Positions 1 through 13,240 of a stretch of 64,000 nucleotides of DNA are shown piece by piece. The DNA comes from Larus michahellis. Its lineage: Eukaryota > Chordata > Aves > Charadriiformes > Laridae. Below the pieces are notes generated by a model. It made no database searches, was not told where the DNA came from, and was given only the letters and a program-made list of their open reading frames with translations. Each line of letters starts with the position of its first letter. Positions within the stretch are counted from its first letter, which is position 1. Where the stretch lies: positions 5,297,001 through 5,361,000 of the forward strand of contig NC_133911.1 of the NCBI RefSeq assembly GCF_964199755.1, read 5' to 3'. Position numbers and translations under genes: made by a program.

Positions 1-49
1 CACTGAGACGGTAAGATTCAATGTATTCGACTAGTTTTACTGCAGATAG

Positions 50-1010
50 CCTACCGTGCAGCGCGGAACTTTCGCCGGGGGTGTCCCCGCCGCGGCCCTT
101 CAGCCCTCGCCCCCAGCTCCCTGCGGTCCAAGGGCCCTCAACAGCCACCCCCCCCGCCCCCGGCGCCGCCTTTGACCCCCGGTATTTGGGTTTGCCAACC
201 CAAAGCGACGTCCTGACCCACCCGCGACCCCAAACAGCCCCAAAACGGGGGGGGGGGGAGGCGGGGAGAGGGTTTAGAGGGGCAGCGGAGGGGCCGGGAG
301 CGCGGCGGGGCCATGGGGGACGCGGAGCCCGAGGAGCCGCAGGCGGCGGCGGCGGCGAGCAGCCCGGGCGCCACGGGGCCGCTGCAGAAACCGCCGTACT
401 CCTACGTGGCGCTGATCGCCATGGCCATCCGGGCCAGTCCCGAGCAGCGGCTGCCCCTCAGCGGCATCTACGCCTACATCGCCGGCCACTTCCCCTACTA
501 CCGCGGCGGCCCCAAGGGCTGGCAGAACAGCGTCCGCCACAACCTCAGCCTCAACCCCTGCTTCCGCCGCCTGCCCCGCCGCCCCGGCCCCGCCGCCCCC
601 CGCCGCGGCGGCGACTGGGCGCTGGACCCCGCTTTCCAGGACATGTTCCCGGGGGGCGACTATCGCCGACGCCGCCGACCGCGCCGACAGGTTCCCCCCT
701 CCCCGCCGCTGCCGCCGCCGCCCGCCGCCCCCGCGCCGTGGCCGCTGCCGCTGCCCCCGCCGCCGCTCCCCGGCGCTGCCCCGCACGCTGCCTGGCAGCT
801 GCCGCTGTCCCGGGGATGCCGCTGCCCCGAGCTGACCGGTTGGGGCCCGCACGCCTTCCTGGGGCCGCCCGCCTGGCCGCTTTCCGGCGGGGCGAGGGTA
901 GCCGTGTGCCCGGGCGAGCGGGATGCGGGGGCGACCTGCGAGTGGGGGGCGAAGCCGCCCCCGTCCTTTAAATGAGGCCCCCCAGGGGAGATGCGCTGCC
1001 TTGGGACGGG
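50..1010. promoter_or_regulatory. CpG island over the forkhead gene
   Basis: The stretch is very GC-rich and dense in CpG, and covers the promoter, 5' UTR and whole reading frame of the forkhead gene. Base composition drops sharply to AT-rich after about 1050. CpG islands over whole single-exon forkhead genes are common in vertebrates. No TATA box is visible in the 300 bases before the start codon, so an island-type promoter is inferred. Confidence 0.75.
313..975 (+). CDS. Forkhead transcription factor, FOXL2-like, single exon
   Basis: This encodes a 220-residue nuclear DNA-binding protein with one forkhead domain at about residues 25-121. It opens with [16 protein letters not shown], has the recognition helix [13 protein letters not shown] (69-81), and ends wing 2 with [13 protein letters not shown] (110-122). 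Valine in [19 protein letters not shown] and the YRRRRR end point to the FOXL2 type rather than FOXE, FOXD or FOXL1. The wing-1 segment (about 85-102) is replaced by a Pro/Arg/Gly-rich stretch with GGDW where FOXL proteins have KGNYW. The tail is short and proline-rich (128-160), and the conserved FOXL2 C-terminus is absent. The ATG has a good context (G at -3 and +4), and an alanine run follows it. There is no intron. It may be the diverged vertebrate FOXL2 paralogue rather than FOXL2 itself. It is a forkhead gene with near certainty; the subfamily is less sure. Confidence 0.85.
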   Translation: MGDAEPEEPQAAAAASSPGATGPLQKPPYSYVALIAMAIRASPEQRLPLSGIYAYIAGHFPYYRGGPKGWQNSVRHNLSLNPCFRRLPRRPGPAAPRRGGDWALDPAFQDMFPGGDYRRRRRPRRQVPPSPPLPPPPAAPAPWPLPLPPPPLPGAAPHAAWQLPLSRGCRCPELTGWGPHAFLGPPAWPLSGGARVAVCPGERDAGATCEWGAKPPPSFK

Positions 1011-1890
1011 CGCTCCCCTGCCTGGCAGAGCTTGAGGCGTTGCGGGTTTCGGGGGGCTTCTGCGTCTCGACTGAATTCCTGAGACTGTGACTTAAAAACG
1101 CTCAGGCTAAAGGAAGATCGGTCTGAAAAGTTCCCGTTGCAATGACTGAGATGTGCCACCTTGTTTCGCTCCTCTGTGCTGTGAGGAAGTGTGAATTGTG
1201 CTCCTGCACCGCTTCATCTGTCTGGATTTGGGGATGAGGGGGTTGCGATTCTGTTGTTTGAACCTTCAGGCTGCAGAACTTGAGCGGGCTCATCAGTATC
1301 TTGTGCCTTCTCCGATCTGAAAGTACGTGAAGAGTCACGTAGATGCTCGTCCTTGCAAAAGTGTAGCTTGGTCCATGCAGGGAAATTACTTTTTCAAGTG
1401 TCCTTAAACTCATTTTGGACCTTTTCTTTCAAGGTTTGTGAAAAAGCAATATATGGGGGGTTTGGGTTTGGGGGAAAAAAAAAACCAAACAACAACAACA
1501 ACAAAATGCACCCCAGAGATCTTTGGAGTACTACTGGGTATCTAGTGGATTTGTACTTAAAGTGAATCTATGTGGAATTTTTCATACAGTAAAGGGTTGT
1601 TTTATATTGTTGCTTGTTATATATATTTACGTATGTTCATTGTTAACACGTTTCTTAAAAATGATGCTGTAATTACTATGTAAGGGATTTTTCCCCTTCT
1701 AATTTTAGAGGGAGTAGTTTCTGTGCTTTTCCCTTAGAATAAGGGTTCAGAGACAAAATACGCTTCTAATTAGAGCTGTGTTTTAAGTTTATGGGAGAGA
1801 AGAGTTCAGATGCTCTTAGGTGAAGAGCAGCACTTGTTGTATGTTACGTTTTATGACTTGTTTAATAAATAGTACTTCGTAAAAGTTGTG
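976..1890 (+). other. Probable 3' UTR of the forkhead gene
   Basis: AT-rich sequence without coding character follows the stop codon. The first good poly(A) signal, AATAAA at 1864-1869, would place the 3' end near 1885. It includes a purine run and an (AAC)n repeat at about 1488-1504. The end point is inferred from the signal alone. Confidence 0.4.
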
Positions 1891-2778
1891 GCTCCAGAAA
1901 GTACTTAAACTATTTTGATGCTTTTTTGGTGATCCTTGAAAGAAGGTCCAACTTAAATCCAGCTTTATAGTTATTATACTTTGTTATACTTACGAAGTGA
2001 TTCTGAATGTCATCTGTAAATTCTAGCAATATGATACATACCGTGCTGGAAATACTGTTAGATTTAGCTGGGGCAACAACTTTAGGGTTGTTCTTGCAGG
2101 ATGCCAATGTATTAAAGGCACTGCAGTCTTATGATTTTTCAGGTTGCTTTTTGTTTTCTTTTAGTCTCATTTTTCATGCAGCTCCTGATGAACACTAAAA
2201 GACTTGCTCTAGTATGAAAAGCTGTATTTGAGCTTTGGTTATAAAATCGGTTTAGTCTCCAGAGTGGATTAAGAATTGTTGTCTTTTGAAGCTGGCGGTT
2301 AGTCTGTACGTAACTGAAACAAATTCTTCTAGGGTTTTTGTTTTAAATAATATATGGTTCTGTTCTGGTTTTGGCGAAGTTCTTAAGTCCCTGCTGTGGT
2401 TTAGAGCATTTGTGAACAATACATGGATATGAAACTACAGCGGCTGAATTTTGGGTATTAAGTTTGACCTCTGCACTCCCATTAATTCCACTGTGCCCAG
2501 AATTATGAAAATAGGAAGAGTTTCTGAAAGTCTGACTTTGTGTGTGCTTCTCACAGGTCGTTTTATCAGCTCAGCACCATACACAGTTTTTTGAATCTGA
2601 TGATGTTTCGGCTGGTATTTGTCTTTTCCATAAAACAGACCTTCCTCTTTGGAGTTTGAAAGAGTAATAACTGTTTTCTTCTAAAGGGCTCCCGTTTTAT
2701 TCTAAAATAATGGAGGTGTGCATACGAAGAACAAATATATCTGTTTTCTTGGATAATCATTTTGGTTCAAATAGAATT

Positions 2779-3200
2779 GCTTCAGGGCATGGTATAGCTG
2801 GTGTTAATATGAGGAGACCTAATATTTCTTCTTTTGATGTTTCTTTTTCCTATTCCATTGTAGGAAATGTGTAAAGAGTGAAAAGGTCCACAGTCACACA
2901 TGACATTTATTGTGCACTCATGCATTAACTAATTGTTTGCCCAGGTATTAAATAATTGTTTCCTTATGCATAAACTAACTTTGCCTTCATGCATGAACCA
3001 GTTGTGTTCTTGCGCCTGAATTTTTAGCTCGTGCACGGACTCATTATGCCATCAGGCATAAACTAATTGCTTGTGTGTAAGCTAATTGTGCCATCCTGCT
3101 TTCAGAGTATGGTGTAGCCAGTGTTGGTGAGATGGACCTGGACTCTGATAATATCCTCTTTCTACTCTGTTGCGTATATAACTTGTGAAGAGTGAAAGTG
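2779..3200. repeat. Diverged direct duplication flanking a ~23-bp minisatellite
   Basis: A block beginning tgcttcagggcatggtatag near 2779 recurs as tgctttcagagtatggtgta near 3099. Both copies run on to a shared element (gtaaagagtgaaaaggtc near 2872 and gtgaagagtgaaagtgtc near 3184). Between them, from about 2918 to 3099, lie about six to seven degenerate units of roughly 19-23 bases built on atgcataaactaattgtg. The copies have diverged a lot, so the array is old. Confidence 0.6.
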
Positions 3201-6200
3201 TCTGCTTTTGTGTGTGTTTGTGTTTTCATATATGGATCTCCAGAGCTAGAAGCAGAAGGGAATCAAGTCTTGGGAGACTTGCTCGGGGTTTTCTCTGTGG
3301 CCTTAGCTGTGGTGCCACGGGGACAGGCACCCTCGCTCATGGGCTCCATCACACCCCATCCCCACGATTTTCTCATTTGCTGTTCCCCAGGTAAAGCTCC
3401 AGTGCGTGGGGTCTCCTTAGAAACCCTGTGGTGGCCTGTGGCCCTGCGTGCCAGGTGGCCCCAGTGCCAGCAAAACAGTCTTGACTCAGGGAATTTTTCC
3501 TTAATTTAATTTATTGCTGGTTAGTACAACTCTGGTCACGAATTTAGGTACTGGGGAAAAAAACCGACACATAAACCATACACTTAAGGAAATGCCTTTC
3601 CTCCCCTTTCCCCAGGCTCAGTTTAAGCAAACACCTATACTTTTTCCTAGGCCCATCTTCCCTTGTTTTGGCCAGGATTTGTGCTCAATCCATCCCAGTT
3701 CCTCTGGGGAGGTGACAAGTGGCACCAGAGGTTGGTTATGTGCACAAGGGTTTCTGTATGCTGCTCTTGGGGCTTCTGGCTGGTTTTCTGCCACCTGTGG
3801 GCTCTCACCAGGGTGTCTGTGTCCCAGTCTGGGTCATCTTAATTGTGCTAATTATGCCCTCCTGTGTGAATGCAGTAAAGGCCGCAATTTATGCCCAGTG
3901 CAGGCTGCAAAGCCAGGCCCCATGATGGGCCTTTTTGAGAAGGCTTCTCTGGGGTTCTTTATGTGGAAAACCCTTTCTTGGAGAGGGGCAGCAGCCGCTC
4001 CAGTTTCTGAAGGGCCAATTAATAATTTTCCTGAGGTAACCTGACGTTGTTACCCAAAGGTGTGGGGCCGGCTTGGGGGGGGTGCAGCCCCCTCCCCTCA
4101 GCCTGCCCGGGAGTACCTGCAGCTGCAGCTCATCTCTGCTAACGAGGGCCAGAAGCTTCTCTGCAGGCGCTGCCGGCCTTGGGGAGCCACTGGGGGCCTG
4201 AGGGGCTCTCCCTGCCCTGGGGTGTCCATGGCTGCCCACCAGCTCGTGGCTTCTGCAGGGTGCGTACCTTTTGTGTGGAAACCAAACCTTTTTGGAGCAA
4301 AGCTGCCTGGCAGGGGATGGGCTGAGGTAAGTGACAGGAATTCCTTGCTTCTATAATGGCCTATTTTATGACCAGGCTCCCTCACACAGGGCTGCGTGAG
4401 GGGAGCTCTCTGCCTTCTCTGTTTTGTGTGCGATTCCCACCAAATCCATGGGTAAAGTTGCTTTTACGTGCTCTTGAGTAAAGATCGCTCCTGCCCCCTG
4501 TTATTCCCTTTGAAAATAAGAGATTATAAAGAGTGTATAAAGTGAGTTTTATAGGCCAAATAAAAAAATAGTCCGGGTGGTTTTCTGTGGAGCTGTGTGC
4601 CTGTGGCTCATAAGGCACGTGGTAGCATTGGCTTTGCATGGTTTGGAGTGAGGTATTTGTTACTAATTTCTGCTTAGTGTGTGTCGTGGTAGCAGCTACA
4701 GGCTTCAGCCCTGGGCCAGGACTGAGCTGAGATGGGCAGAACGAAAAGATGGTTTATATTTACAACCTTTTACAGCAACTTACAACTAAGCAACACCTCA
4801 CTGCAGGCATTGTCCAGCTCAGGTAATCCTGCATGTAGTAAGACATAGACATGGCATACTCAGACGTGGACTTTATTGTTGGTATTTGTGGGTTTTTTTG
4901 GTTGTTGTTGTTATTTCCTGTTTTAATTTTCAGATGACTGTGTGACTCTATTGTCTGAGGCGTCCATTCTCACACGAGACATGAGGGAGGAGCACAGTGG
5001 AAATTATTAGCTACATCAAAACTAACTAGTGAATTTGTGATACTCTCAAGATTTTTGAGTATCAAGCATTGAAGAGTGTTTCAGTTTGGACTTCTACAGT
5101 TGTACTTAAATTTGGGAACAACTACTTTATTTTTAATCCCCTGTCTTTGCTGACTTAGTAGCCGGAAGTTCTTTTGTGTGTCTGAAATCCTTCAAAGACT
5201 GTTTTATCGTTCATCTTTGCGTGTGTTTCTCTGAGTAAATAAATGATCTTCACAATTAACTTTGGCTTTTAAAGGTATTGGAGGAGGGAGGTGTTCTCTG
5301 GGTTCGGGGGTGAGGTATTTTTGGTTTGGTTGGTTGGTTTGGTTTTTTTGTTAGTCTTCAGGATTTCCTGAAGCAGTTCTAGATTTTAACTTTTCTGGAT
5401 ATATTTCAATTATAATTGTAGTTTACCAACAGACTTCTGTGTAACGATCTTCACAGCTACAGCATTCAGGCCCCTGGCACTTCTGACCAAAGAATGTTTG
5501 CTGTCTAGAAAAGGAAACTGTGGTTGGTACATGAGCGTATGTTTTATTCAACAACTGCAGTAGAGACATTAGAAATGACATTTCAAGCTTTATATAATTA
5601 CATAGACATAGTAAGAGCTCTGGTTGTATGTTAGTTTTCTGAAGAGCAGGAAATAGATATAGATGTCGCTAAATCCTGAAAGATAATAATGTGTATGAGA
5701 AACTGGACTTCCAAGTCCTAAGATAAACTTTCTTCCCTGATCTTTGAGCACCACTTCCTGTTGAAAAGACTGATTTCTTCGAATTCAGTGGCAAAGGTCT
5801 GAAGGGATAGTGGCAGTGCAGGGGTAGAGCTACTCGAAGATTGATTGTATCTGCGAGGCTCTGGTTCCCCAGTAGCTCTGCTGTGGGACCATGAGACAGG
5901 CAAAACTGAATTCTGTGGTGTGCTGGTGCCTTTGTGCAATGGATGAAACATTGTATGTGAGGCGTGAAATGCTGAATGTCTTGTAGGCAGTAGAGGCTGT
6001 GAAACAGAATACAGTCTATCAGGCAAAGCCTAAGAAAGTTGTCTCAAGTTTCTAGTTAAATCTTATTTTAAGGTGAAGGTTGTGAACAAATGGGCTCAGG
6101 AGTTCTGTGCATCAGGAAATAGCAATAATGTTGTCAAATTATACAAGGTAATTATAGATGCAGGAATTTTATGTCAGCTCTTGATTTTCATCTTGCTTAA

Positions 6201-9200
6201 AAAATAAGCAGGTGTATCAAGCTTTTTAGGACACATGGAAGAGTAAAGAGTTTTGTCTTCTCTCTCCAGTGGGTTCATGTGTCGTGATGGCCCTTTATTA
6301 CTTTTAGCAGCCTCTTAAAATTGGTTAAGTGATTTATTTTCCAGCACTGTATTGGTTTCACAGCTTTTCCATTTGCGATTGCCACTAGGTGGTGCGTTTG
6401 TGCCGGCATACCAACGTCAGGGATCGTTATTAATGAGGCTGAAATGGGTCTTTAGTAAAAGATCTCTGCATCTCCGTCCCCTCTGGAAAATGAAACAATA
6501 AATACACATTAGAGCAATGTCAAAGGGAGATTCTAAAAGTCTGCAATTGGGGATGGGAATATGAGTCATTTTCACCGCCATTTTCACCTGCAGTGGTTTC
6601 TCCTGCTCACCCCCTCCCAGCAGCATCCCCCATCACGCTGGGCTCGATTAATTTTTCTAAGGATGATGGAGCCTCTGGGAAGGTCCAATCGCATGTAGGT
6701 GGAATTTATTGTATTCCTTGTAAGAATGGTAGGAAGGCACATGGCTGAGCTGTCTGTGGTCCAAGTATTTGGATTGCAGACCACATTGTAAGGGACCTTG
6801 TTCTTCCTCTCATGCTCCTTATCGCACCCGCTTTGTCCTTTTTTTGAGCAGGTTTGGATAACGACCCACAGTCCCAATAGCAAATAGTTAGGTCTCTTAC
6901 ACGGGTATGTTGATGTGAATGGCACAGAAGAGTTATTAATCTGTTCTATCTGTCTGCCTTCTCCAGAGGCTCCTTCAATTGTCAGCAGAGATAGTCTCTT
7001 CCAAAGAATGATTCAGAGCATTTAGATGAGGGCCCTGCTCAGAATCACTGCTTGTAGGAGCATCCCTCTTCATCAGCTATTTAAAAAGACAAAACAGAAA
7101 ACCTAAGAGCCTGGGAAGGCTATCTGGCCAGCTCTGCCAGCCAGGGAAGTGCTGGGAATCCCCCTCCATCTCATTCAGGAGCTCTCACACCCCCCTGCTC
7201 CCCGCCTTACTTCTGTGGCTGGAACAGAAAACGGCAGTGTTGGCTGCATTTAAACCAGGGGGATTGTTCGTGGTTTGCATGGCTTTTTTAGCAGCTCAGA
7301 AGTACTGGGGCCTCTCCTGTGTTTTACATCCCTCTAAGAGCAGAGGGTCTTATTGGTAAGCCTCTTTCTCATGGGTTTGTGACTGTGTTTAGAAAACTTG
7401 ACCGATGCTTATTTTTCTTCAAGTTACAGCCTTCGGTCAACATTCTTATAGGTTTTATAAATAAACCACAGCACAGCATATCCCTCTGCAAGCAGTACAG
7501 AGGCTTTGAAAATGACTGAGGAAATGCTGCATTCCCCTTTCCCACCAGTAGATATCAGACTGTTTAATTCTTTTCCATTGTGTTGCCTCACATCTGTCCT
7601 CATTCCTTCCCCTTTTGGTTTTAGTAATTAAAAAATTTGGTTTGTTTGTTATTAACAGTAGAAAAGAAGGACAGTTCACCTGTGCACAGTGGTGAATTAG
7701 TACAGAAATAAAAGACTTTTGATTGACAAAATCCAAGCTAAGTACACTGTGGGGAAATGCCATGCTGATGTATTAACATGTCTTGAGCTGATACTGGGAT
7801 GTGCTAGGTCATTTTGTGGCTTCATATTGTGAACTGTTGTCCACCACGCCTCAGGTCGTGCATGCTTATCCCACCTGCATTCACTTTAAATGTTGAGCCC
7901 TGGTCTCCAGAAGCAGTAGCCAAGCTACGTTTTGTGTTTGGCTTTTTCCCTTGCTTTCAACATCACCAGGATTCCTGTGACATTGCTTCTTTTCCTTCTG
8001 TTTTATCCGGTTAGTTGGCTGATGTAAAAATAGATATGGTTACATGCAGAGATGAAGTTGGAAATACTTTATATGAAATGGAAGCCAGAGTGCATGCTTG
8101 CTTGGTGTTTCTGTCCCCTACTAGTGTTTTTGCCCCTAACTGTTGTTTCCTCATCTCCACCCTTTTAATCTCTCAGGCTTATGTAGAAGACTGAAAAGAT
8201 AAGAGTGTGAGCAATGAAATCTCCTGCAAAATAGAAACCTTTCTATCAGAAGCTGCCAATAGAGGGTGAGTTGGGAGAGCTGCAAATGCTGAGAGCTGTA
8301 GACAAGCTGATCCAGTGTCCCTCTTCAATAGATAGACGTGATTCAAAATCCTTATTCCTTGAAGAAGTTATATACGGGTGTAAAAATGGTGCTAAGAGCT
8401 GTTTGTATGCAGCAGGTCATAGATAAAGCTCAAATAGTCTGTAGAATGGTCCTCAGTAGATATTTGAAGCTGCAAATCTGAACTCTTGGGGATGAGGCGA
8501 TTACATACTTTTCCTTGAAGTTTAGAGTGTAAAATGAATGCAGAGCTGCCTCTGGAGTGGCGTCTGTTTTGACCTGTTCCTTTTACAACTTCAGAGTAGG
8601 ATTTAGTCTTCTGTTAATTCCCAAAGCTAGTCTGGCTTTAGGACTTTTCCTATGCGCAAGGGACCAAGAATACCCTATCCAAGCTACAAAGACAGCAATG
8701 CTTTAAAGAGCAAGCTAATAGCTGTGAGTGGCCTAGTGCAGAGGCTGCAAAAGGTGTCCCTTTTGGCAAGGGGCAACAACTCAGTCTTGCATCTCCCTTC
8801 AAAAATCCCTCCTTGGCCTTCAAGAATTGCAGCAAAATTTGTTGAACTTCTTGAACCTAGTGTGCTCAAAGTAGTGGCTGACAGTGGTGGTGGAAAGGCC
8901 AGCTGCCTTAGCACAGGATAAGTAACGTGGGAGAAGAGAAGGGGAAGCAAGGAGCAATCCCAATTCCCAGTGAGAGTGAGAAGAAGGGAGGTCTGAGAGG
9001 GAGATGTATGGGAAATGATGCTTCATGCGTTGTCAGAGGGAGGTAAGGCAGAGCTCCCATTCCCCCAGATGCTCTGGGTGTGTTGCACCCTCTCCCATCT
9101 GTTCTCCCCTCCCCAGAGTCCCTTGGTCATTATTCTCTGTATTGGAGGGCAGTTAGTTGCTGGTTGCAGTCCATTTGGCATCTCTCCGAGCGTGGCCAGG

Positions 9201-12200
9201 AGGCTGCAGATCCCACGTAGATCTGGAAGAGGTCCTCAGCCTGCCTTTCCTCTGCAGCATTTCCAGAGCCTGGCTGGAAGACACAGGGCTGTTGCAAGGT
9301 CAGAGGTCGCACACAGCCATCCCTGTCAGCACAGCCTCCTAAAGATGAGAGCTCTTTGCCCTCAGTTCTGCCTTTTCTGCCACACAGGAGTGGGTAGCAT
9401 GTGCTAGGACTCATGCTGATAGTGAAGCGTAGCAGGCACTCCAGGAATCTCTGACACCTGTGGGTTTAATCTGGCTCTCTTAATATCAGCTGCACTCCTA
9501 CCTCTCCCTCCAAGACCAGCAGAGTCTAGTGAGACGTGTTTCCCTTCATGCTGCTGGATTTCCCCTCCCTCAGTGTCTCTCTGGCCATGCAACTCCGTAA
9601 CCAGTTTCCCGTCAAGAGCAAGTACAGTGTTTCTCACCCAGAATGTGGCCTGTGGTAAGGGGGTGGGAAGGGAAGAGGGGGGTGGGGTGCGTTTTGGGGG
9701 AGCTGTTGCTGCTGCAGTTTCGTGCCTCAATCTGTATTCTCTCTCTTCTCTGCATGGCTTCCTGTTTTTTCACACCACTGCTCTTTGAAACAACAAGCTG
9801 CAAGCAGCAAGGAGGACAGGGGGTGGAGGTTGGTAGGATGGAAGAAGCCTCTGGTGATGCTTGCAGAAGGTCTGGGTGCAGGCTCTGGAAAAGGCACTAC
9901 GTGCCTAGGTGTTCCCCTGGGTGTGATCCTGCCATTGTGCACCACAGAAGAAGTGGCTCTCTGAGGAGGTGGTGCTGGTGTACGCGTGCATTTTGCAGAA
10001 ATGCGTTGCTTGATGCTGCGCGATTGCAGAAGAGCCATCCAGTTGTCTTCCTCAGCTGCTCTTGAATGGACAAAACTAGAATTTGCCCTATACTTTGGCA
10101 TTTTGTGATAATCAGCATCAGAATAATGCTGAAAGGCGAACCACCACTGCTGATTCCTGCAGAATTTGGGATTTTATGCTTTAAAAAAACCACCATGCAG
10201 TCCAGGTTTGCTTAGTGTGTGAAAGGAGCGAGCATCTAGTTTGGAGTGCCATGGTTATGAGTTGCCCTGCCTTTCCCTGACCTTGGGCAGCTGGCGGCAT
10301 AAACAGAGCCTGGGCAATGGTGAACGGCTCAGAGCAGTGATTCCCAAACTGTGAGCCAGACAGCAATTGCTAACCGTTTGCAAAGAAATGAAAATTCTTG
10401 AGAACTTTGACTTCTGTTTTTCAGATGCCTGACAGCATTCGCAGAAAACAAAGAAGTTGCATTAGGAATTCTGCTGTCAGCGTAATCCCTGTATTTACTG
10501 CTATGTTTTTCCTTTCTGTTTTGAGAGGAGGAAATGTTCTGTTTGATCATCAGTAGAAGGCAAAATGTGAAGAAAGCTGTTTCTAGGATATCATCAGGAT
10601 GAAGGAGCTGCACCATGAGGTGTCCTGCTTGAGTTAAACCTGTAGCGGAGTCCTCTCCCAAACAGGACCTGTTAACAATGTTATTTGAAAACCTTTTTTT
10701 TCCAGTCTCCCACAGATTTAACACGAGTGAGTCTCTAATTAAATCCATAATTCATCTTCAGTAGATTGATAATGTGTAGGGTTGAGGGAGCTGCTCTACC
10801 ATATGGGACCTGTATTATGTTCACTTCAGCATCTGATCTGTGCTCTTGTTCAATACCAGGTGCTTTGGAAAGAGGCACGAGGAGTCCTGTACTCTAGTCA
10901 GTGTGATTGTTGCAGAATGGGAGATCATCTTTAATTTGATATAACTGTGTTGCTGCTTTGCTTCTCTAGAAGCAAAAATTTTTGAGGAATGAAGCTAGAT
11001 GGCTACAGATAACTTTGGTTCAAGTCATGAGACAAATGGGTGTTTCTGAGATGTTATTTTTAGGGGTGACATCAGAGCCTTGGTTTGCTAACATGTTGCT
11101 AAGTGACTTCAAAAGCTGCTCCTCTGGATGATAGTTGCTGGGTCCAGAGAAAGGTAAATAGAGGATTAGGTTGCAAAGTCTTGTTCTGGCAATGGTTCCT
11201 CTCCGCAGGAGGCGGATGGGCAGCCAACTGAGCACAGCTGCTTGTGGAGTTTCTTGCTTGCCAGACGAGGCTGTAGGAAGGAGATGAAAAATGGGAAAGA
11301 TTGCATTAATTATTGAGCCTTGTAAAAATAATTAGCAAGACAACAGCAGGCAAATGGGCAGGGAGGAGGAGAAAAACAGCTGCCAAAGCATGGAAAGATA
11401 GGACTTCACTGGAGATAGAAAAGGAAGGGGAACTGGGTAAGGCGCCCCTTTAATCAGTGGCTGGGAGAGATGAAAAATTAATGTAGGAGCTTTGCATGCA
11501 TAAATAGAGCAAGGCAAGGAGGGAGGGGACATCCCCTCGTTTCAGTTGCCCACTCTTGGCTTCCACCAAAGGCTCCGGCAGATTAAATGGCCTTTTCATG
11601 GTGCTTCAACAGATGTTATCAGTGGGTACCAGGTATGACCAGTGATATAAGGAGAGGTAAAAACACCTTGTGCAAATGTTTGTTGAGAAGGATTGTCTGG
11701 CTTTTCCATCTATGAATTGGTACCAGGACTGTAAAGGAACTGGCCAGAATGCTGGTTAGTCCAGGTTCCCAAATGACAGGAACAGGCTTCCATCAGGATT
11801 CAGTTTTCTCCTTCATTTTACTGTTCCCTCCAGAACCACCAGCAAGCGTATGAATGATTTTTGCACTGTAATGCTGTGGTCTCTGATTTGTGGGCAGAGC
11901 TGTCTACTGTGACACAAGGATGTAGTTAGTAAGATTTAACAGAGTCTCTATTGTGTGCTGAATGGAACTTTGTCAGTGGTGATTTCATGGTGATGCCCAT
12001 TCATGTCTTTCAGATCAATTCATAGAGTCATTATCCTCCTGGATTTGTTTCCCATGACAAGTCTTCCAGGCACCTTGGTCTAGAATTTAGCAGATGCTCT
12101 CTCCTCCTGGAGAGCTGCATCTGACTGGTCTCTCACCTGGCTCTCCACAATTTCTTGCAGAGAGCTTTTTCTATATTACCCAAGCAGATTTTTTTTTTTT

Positions 12201-13192
12201 GTAAACTTGCGTGATGCGTGCAGATAGCATAAAAGCTGCAAATATCTTGTACATTAAAGGAAACAGCCTGTCAGTTGGCAGTTCCCAGTCCTCCCAAAAC
12301 GTTGATCTTCACTTAAGGCAACCAGCTGAAAAGGGGAGGAGAGCACTGCGGGGAGAAGCCCCATTGCAGCCAGGGGACTTCTGAGCACTTGCAATCTGTA
12401 GAGCTGCTGATGTGCTCCCTTCCTTCACGGAGAGTCAACTACACATATGTAGTAGAGGGTGATTCACTCACCCCTGATAAGATCTAACAGATATCTTAAC
12501 TGAAGTAAATAAACAAGTACCAGCATAAACTTAATGACTGTCTAATGACTGTCTTTACTAGAGCTCAGTTGCCTGTCTGTAATGGAAAGTTTCAGGGAAA
12601 CTTTGGGGAAATTTGCACACGTGCAATCAGAGCTGCTGACTCCTCATTCACAGCAGAGAAAAACATTGTTTTCAGAATCAGTTATGCTGCTTGCTTTTTT
12701 TTTTTTTTTCTAATGGCCTCTTCCTCTATTTTTTGCAACAGAAGTATTGTGTCTGGTTTCAATTTTTTGCTATAAGACTGATCCCAGGGGAGTAAGGGGG
12801 AGTGCTGCTGTACAATTCACACTCAGTGATCTTCTGGTGCTGCCAGCATGGAGGAAGACCACTTTCCCCTGAACCCCGATGATGGGATCACCGTTTACTG
12901 GGCTTATTCAGTCTTTGCTAATTCACATGTGGGCAGAACTGCCAGGACATGTGTTTACCCATGCCAGCTTGTAGCTACAAGGTTTCCAAAGTACAGCCAA
13001 GGTAGCAGGCCCAATGATGAGCTGGAAATGCTGATCATCAAGAAGGTGATAAAAAAAATTAATCAAGGTTTGATCATCCCACAGCTGGTCATTTTGTTAT
13101 CTAAAGTGCCTGAAGGGGAAAAATTTGCTCTGTGAGCTCTTTTTCCTGTGCAAGTTTGTCAGGTGTCCTCATCTTTTTTTTTTTTGCAACGT

Positions 13193-13240
13193 AGCAGGAT
13201 TTCATACGCTATTTATAGCAGGATTTCACATGCTATTTTT
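13193..13240. repeat. Two tandem copies of a 24-bp unit
   Basis: The unit agcaggatttcatacgctat (first 20 of 24 bases) is followed directly by a second copy with a small change. It is a minor local duplication. Confidence 0.6.

Noticed and set aside
21-971. A 316-codon open frame across the forkhead region in another frame
   Set aside because: It is a GC-rich shadow of the real forkhead frame; its product is low-complexity Pro/Ala/Arg with no domain.
9643-10101. Overlapping open frames of 124-140 codons on both strands
   Set aside because: They occur in several frames at once, show no domain or codon signature, and have no splice-site support.
12848-13135. A 95-codon + frame starting MEEDHFPL
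   Set aside because: Clean start and stop, but no recognisable family and no neighbouring exon signals; likely chance.
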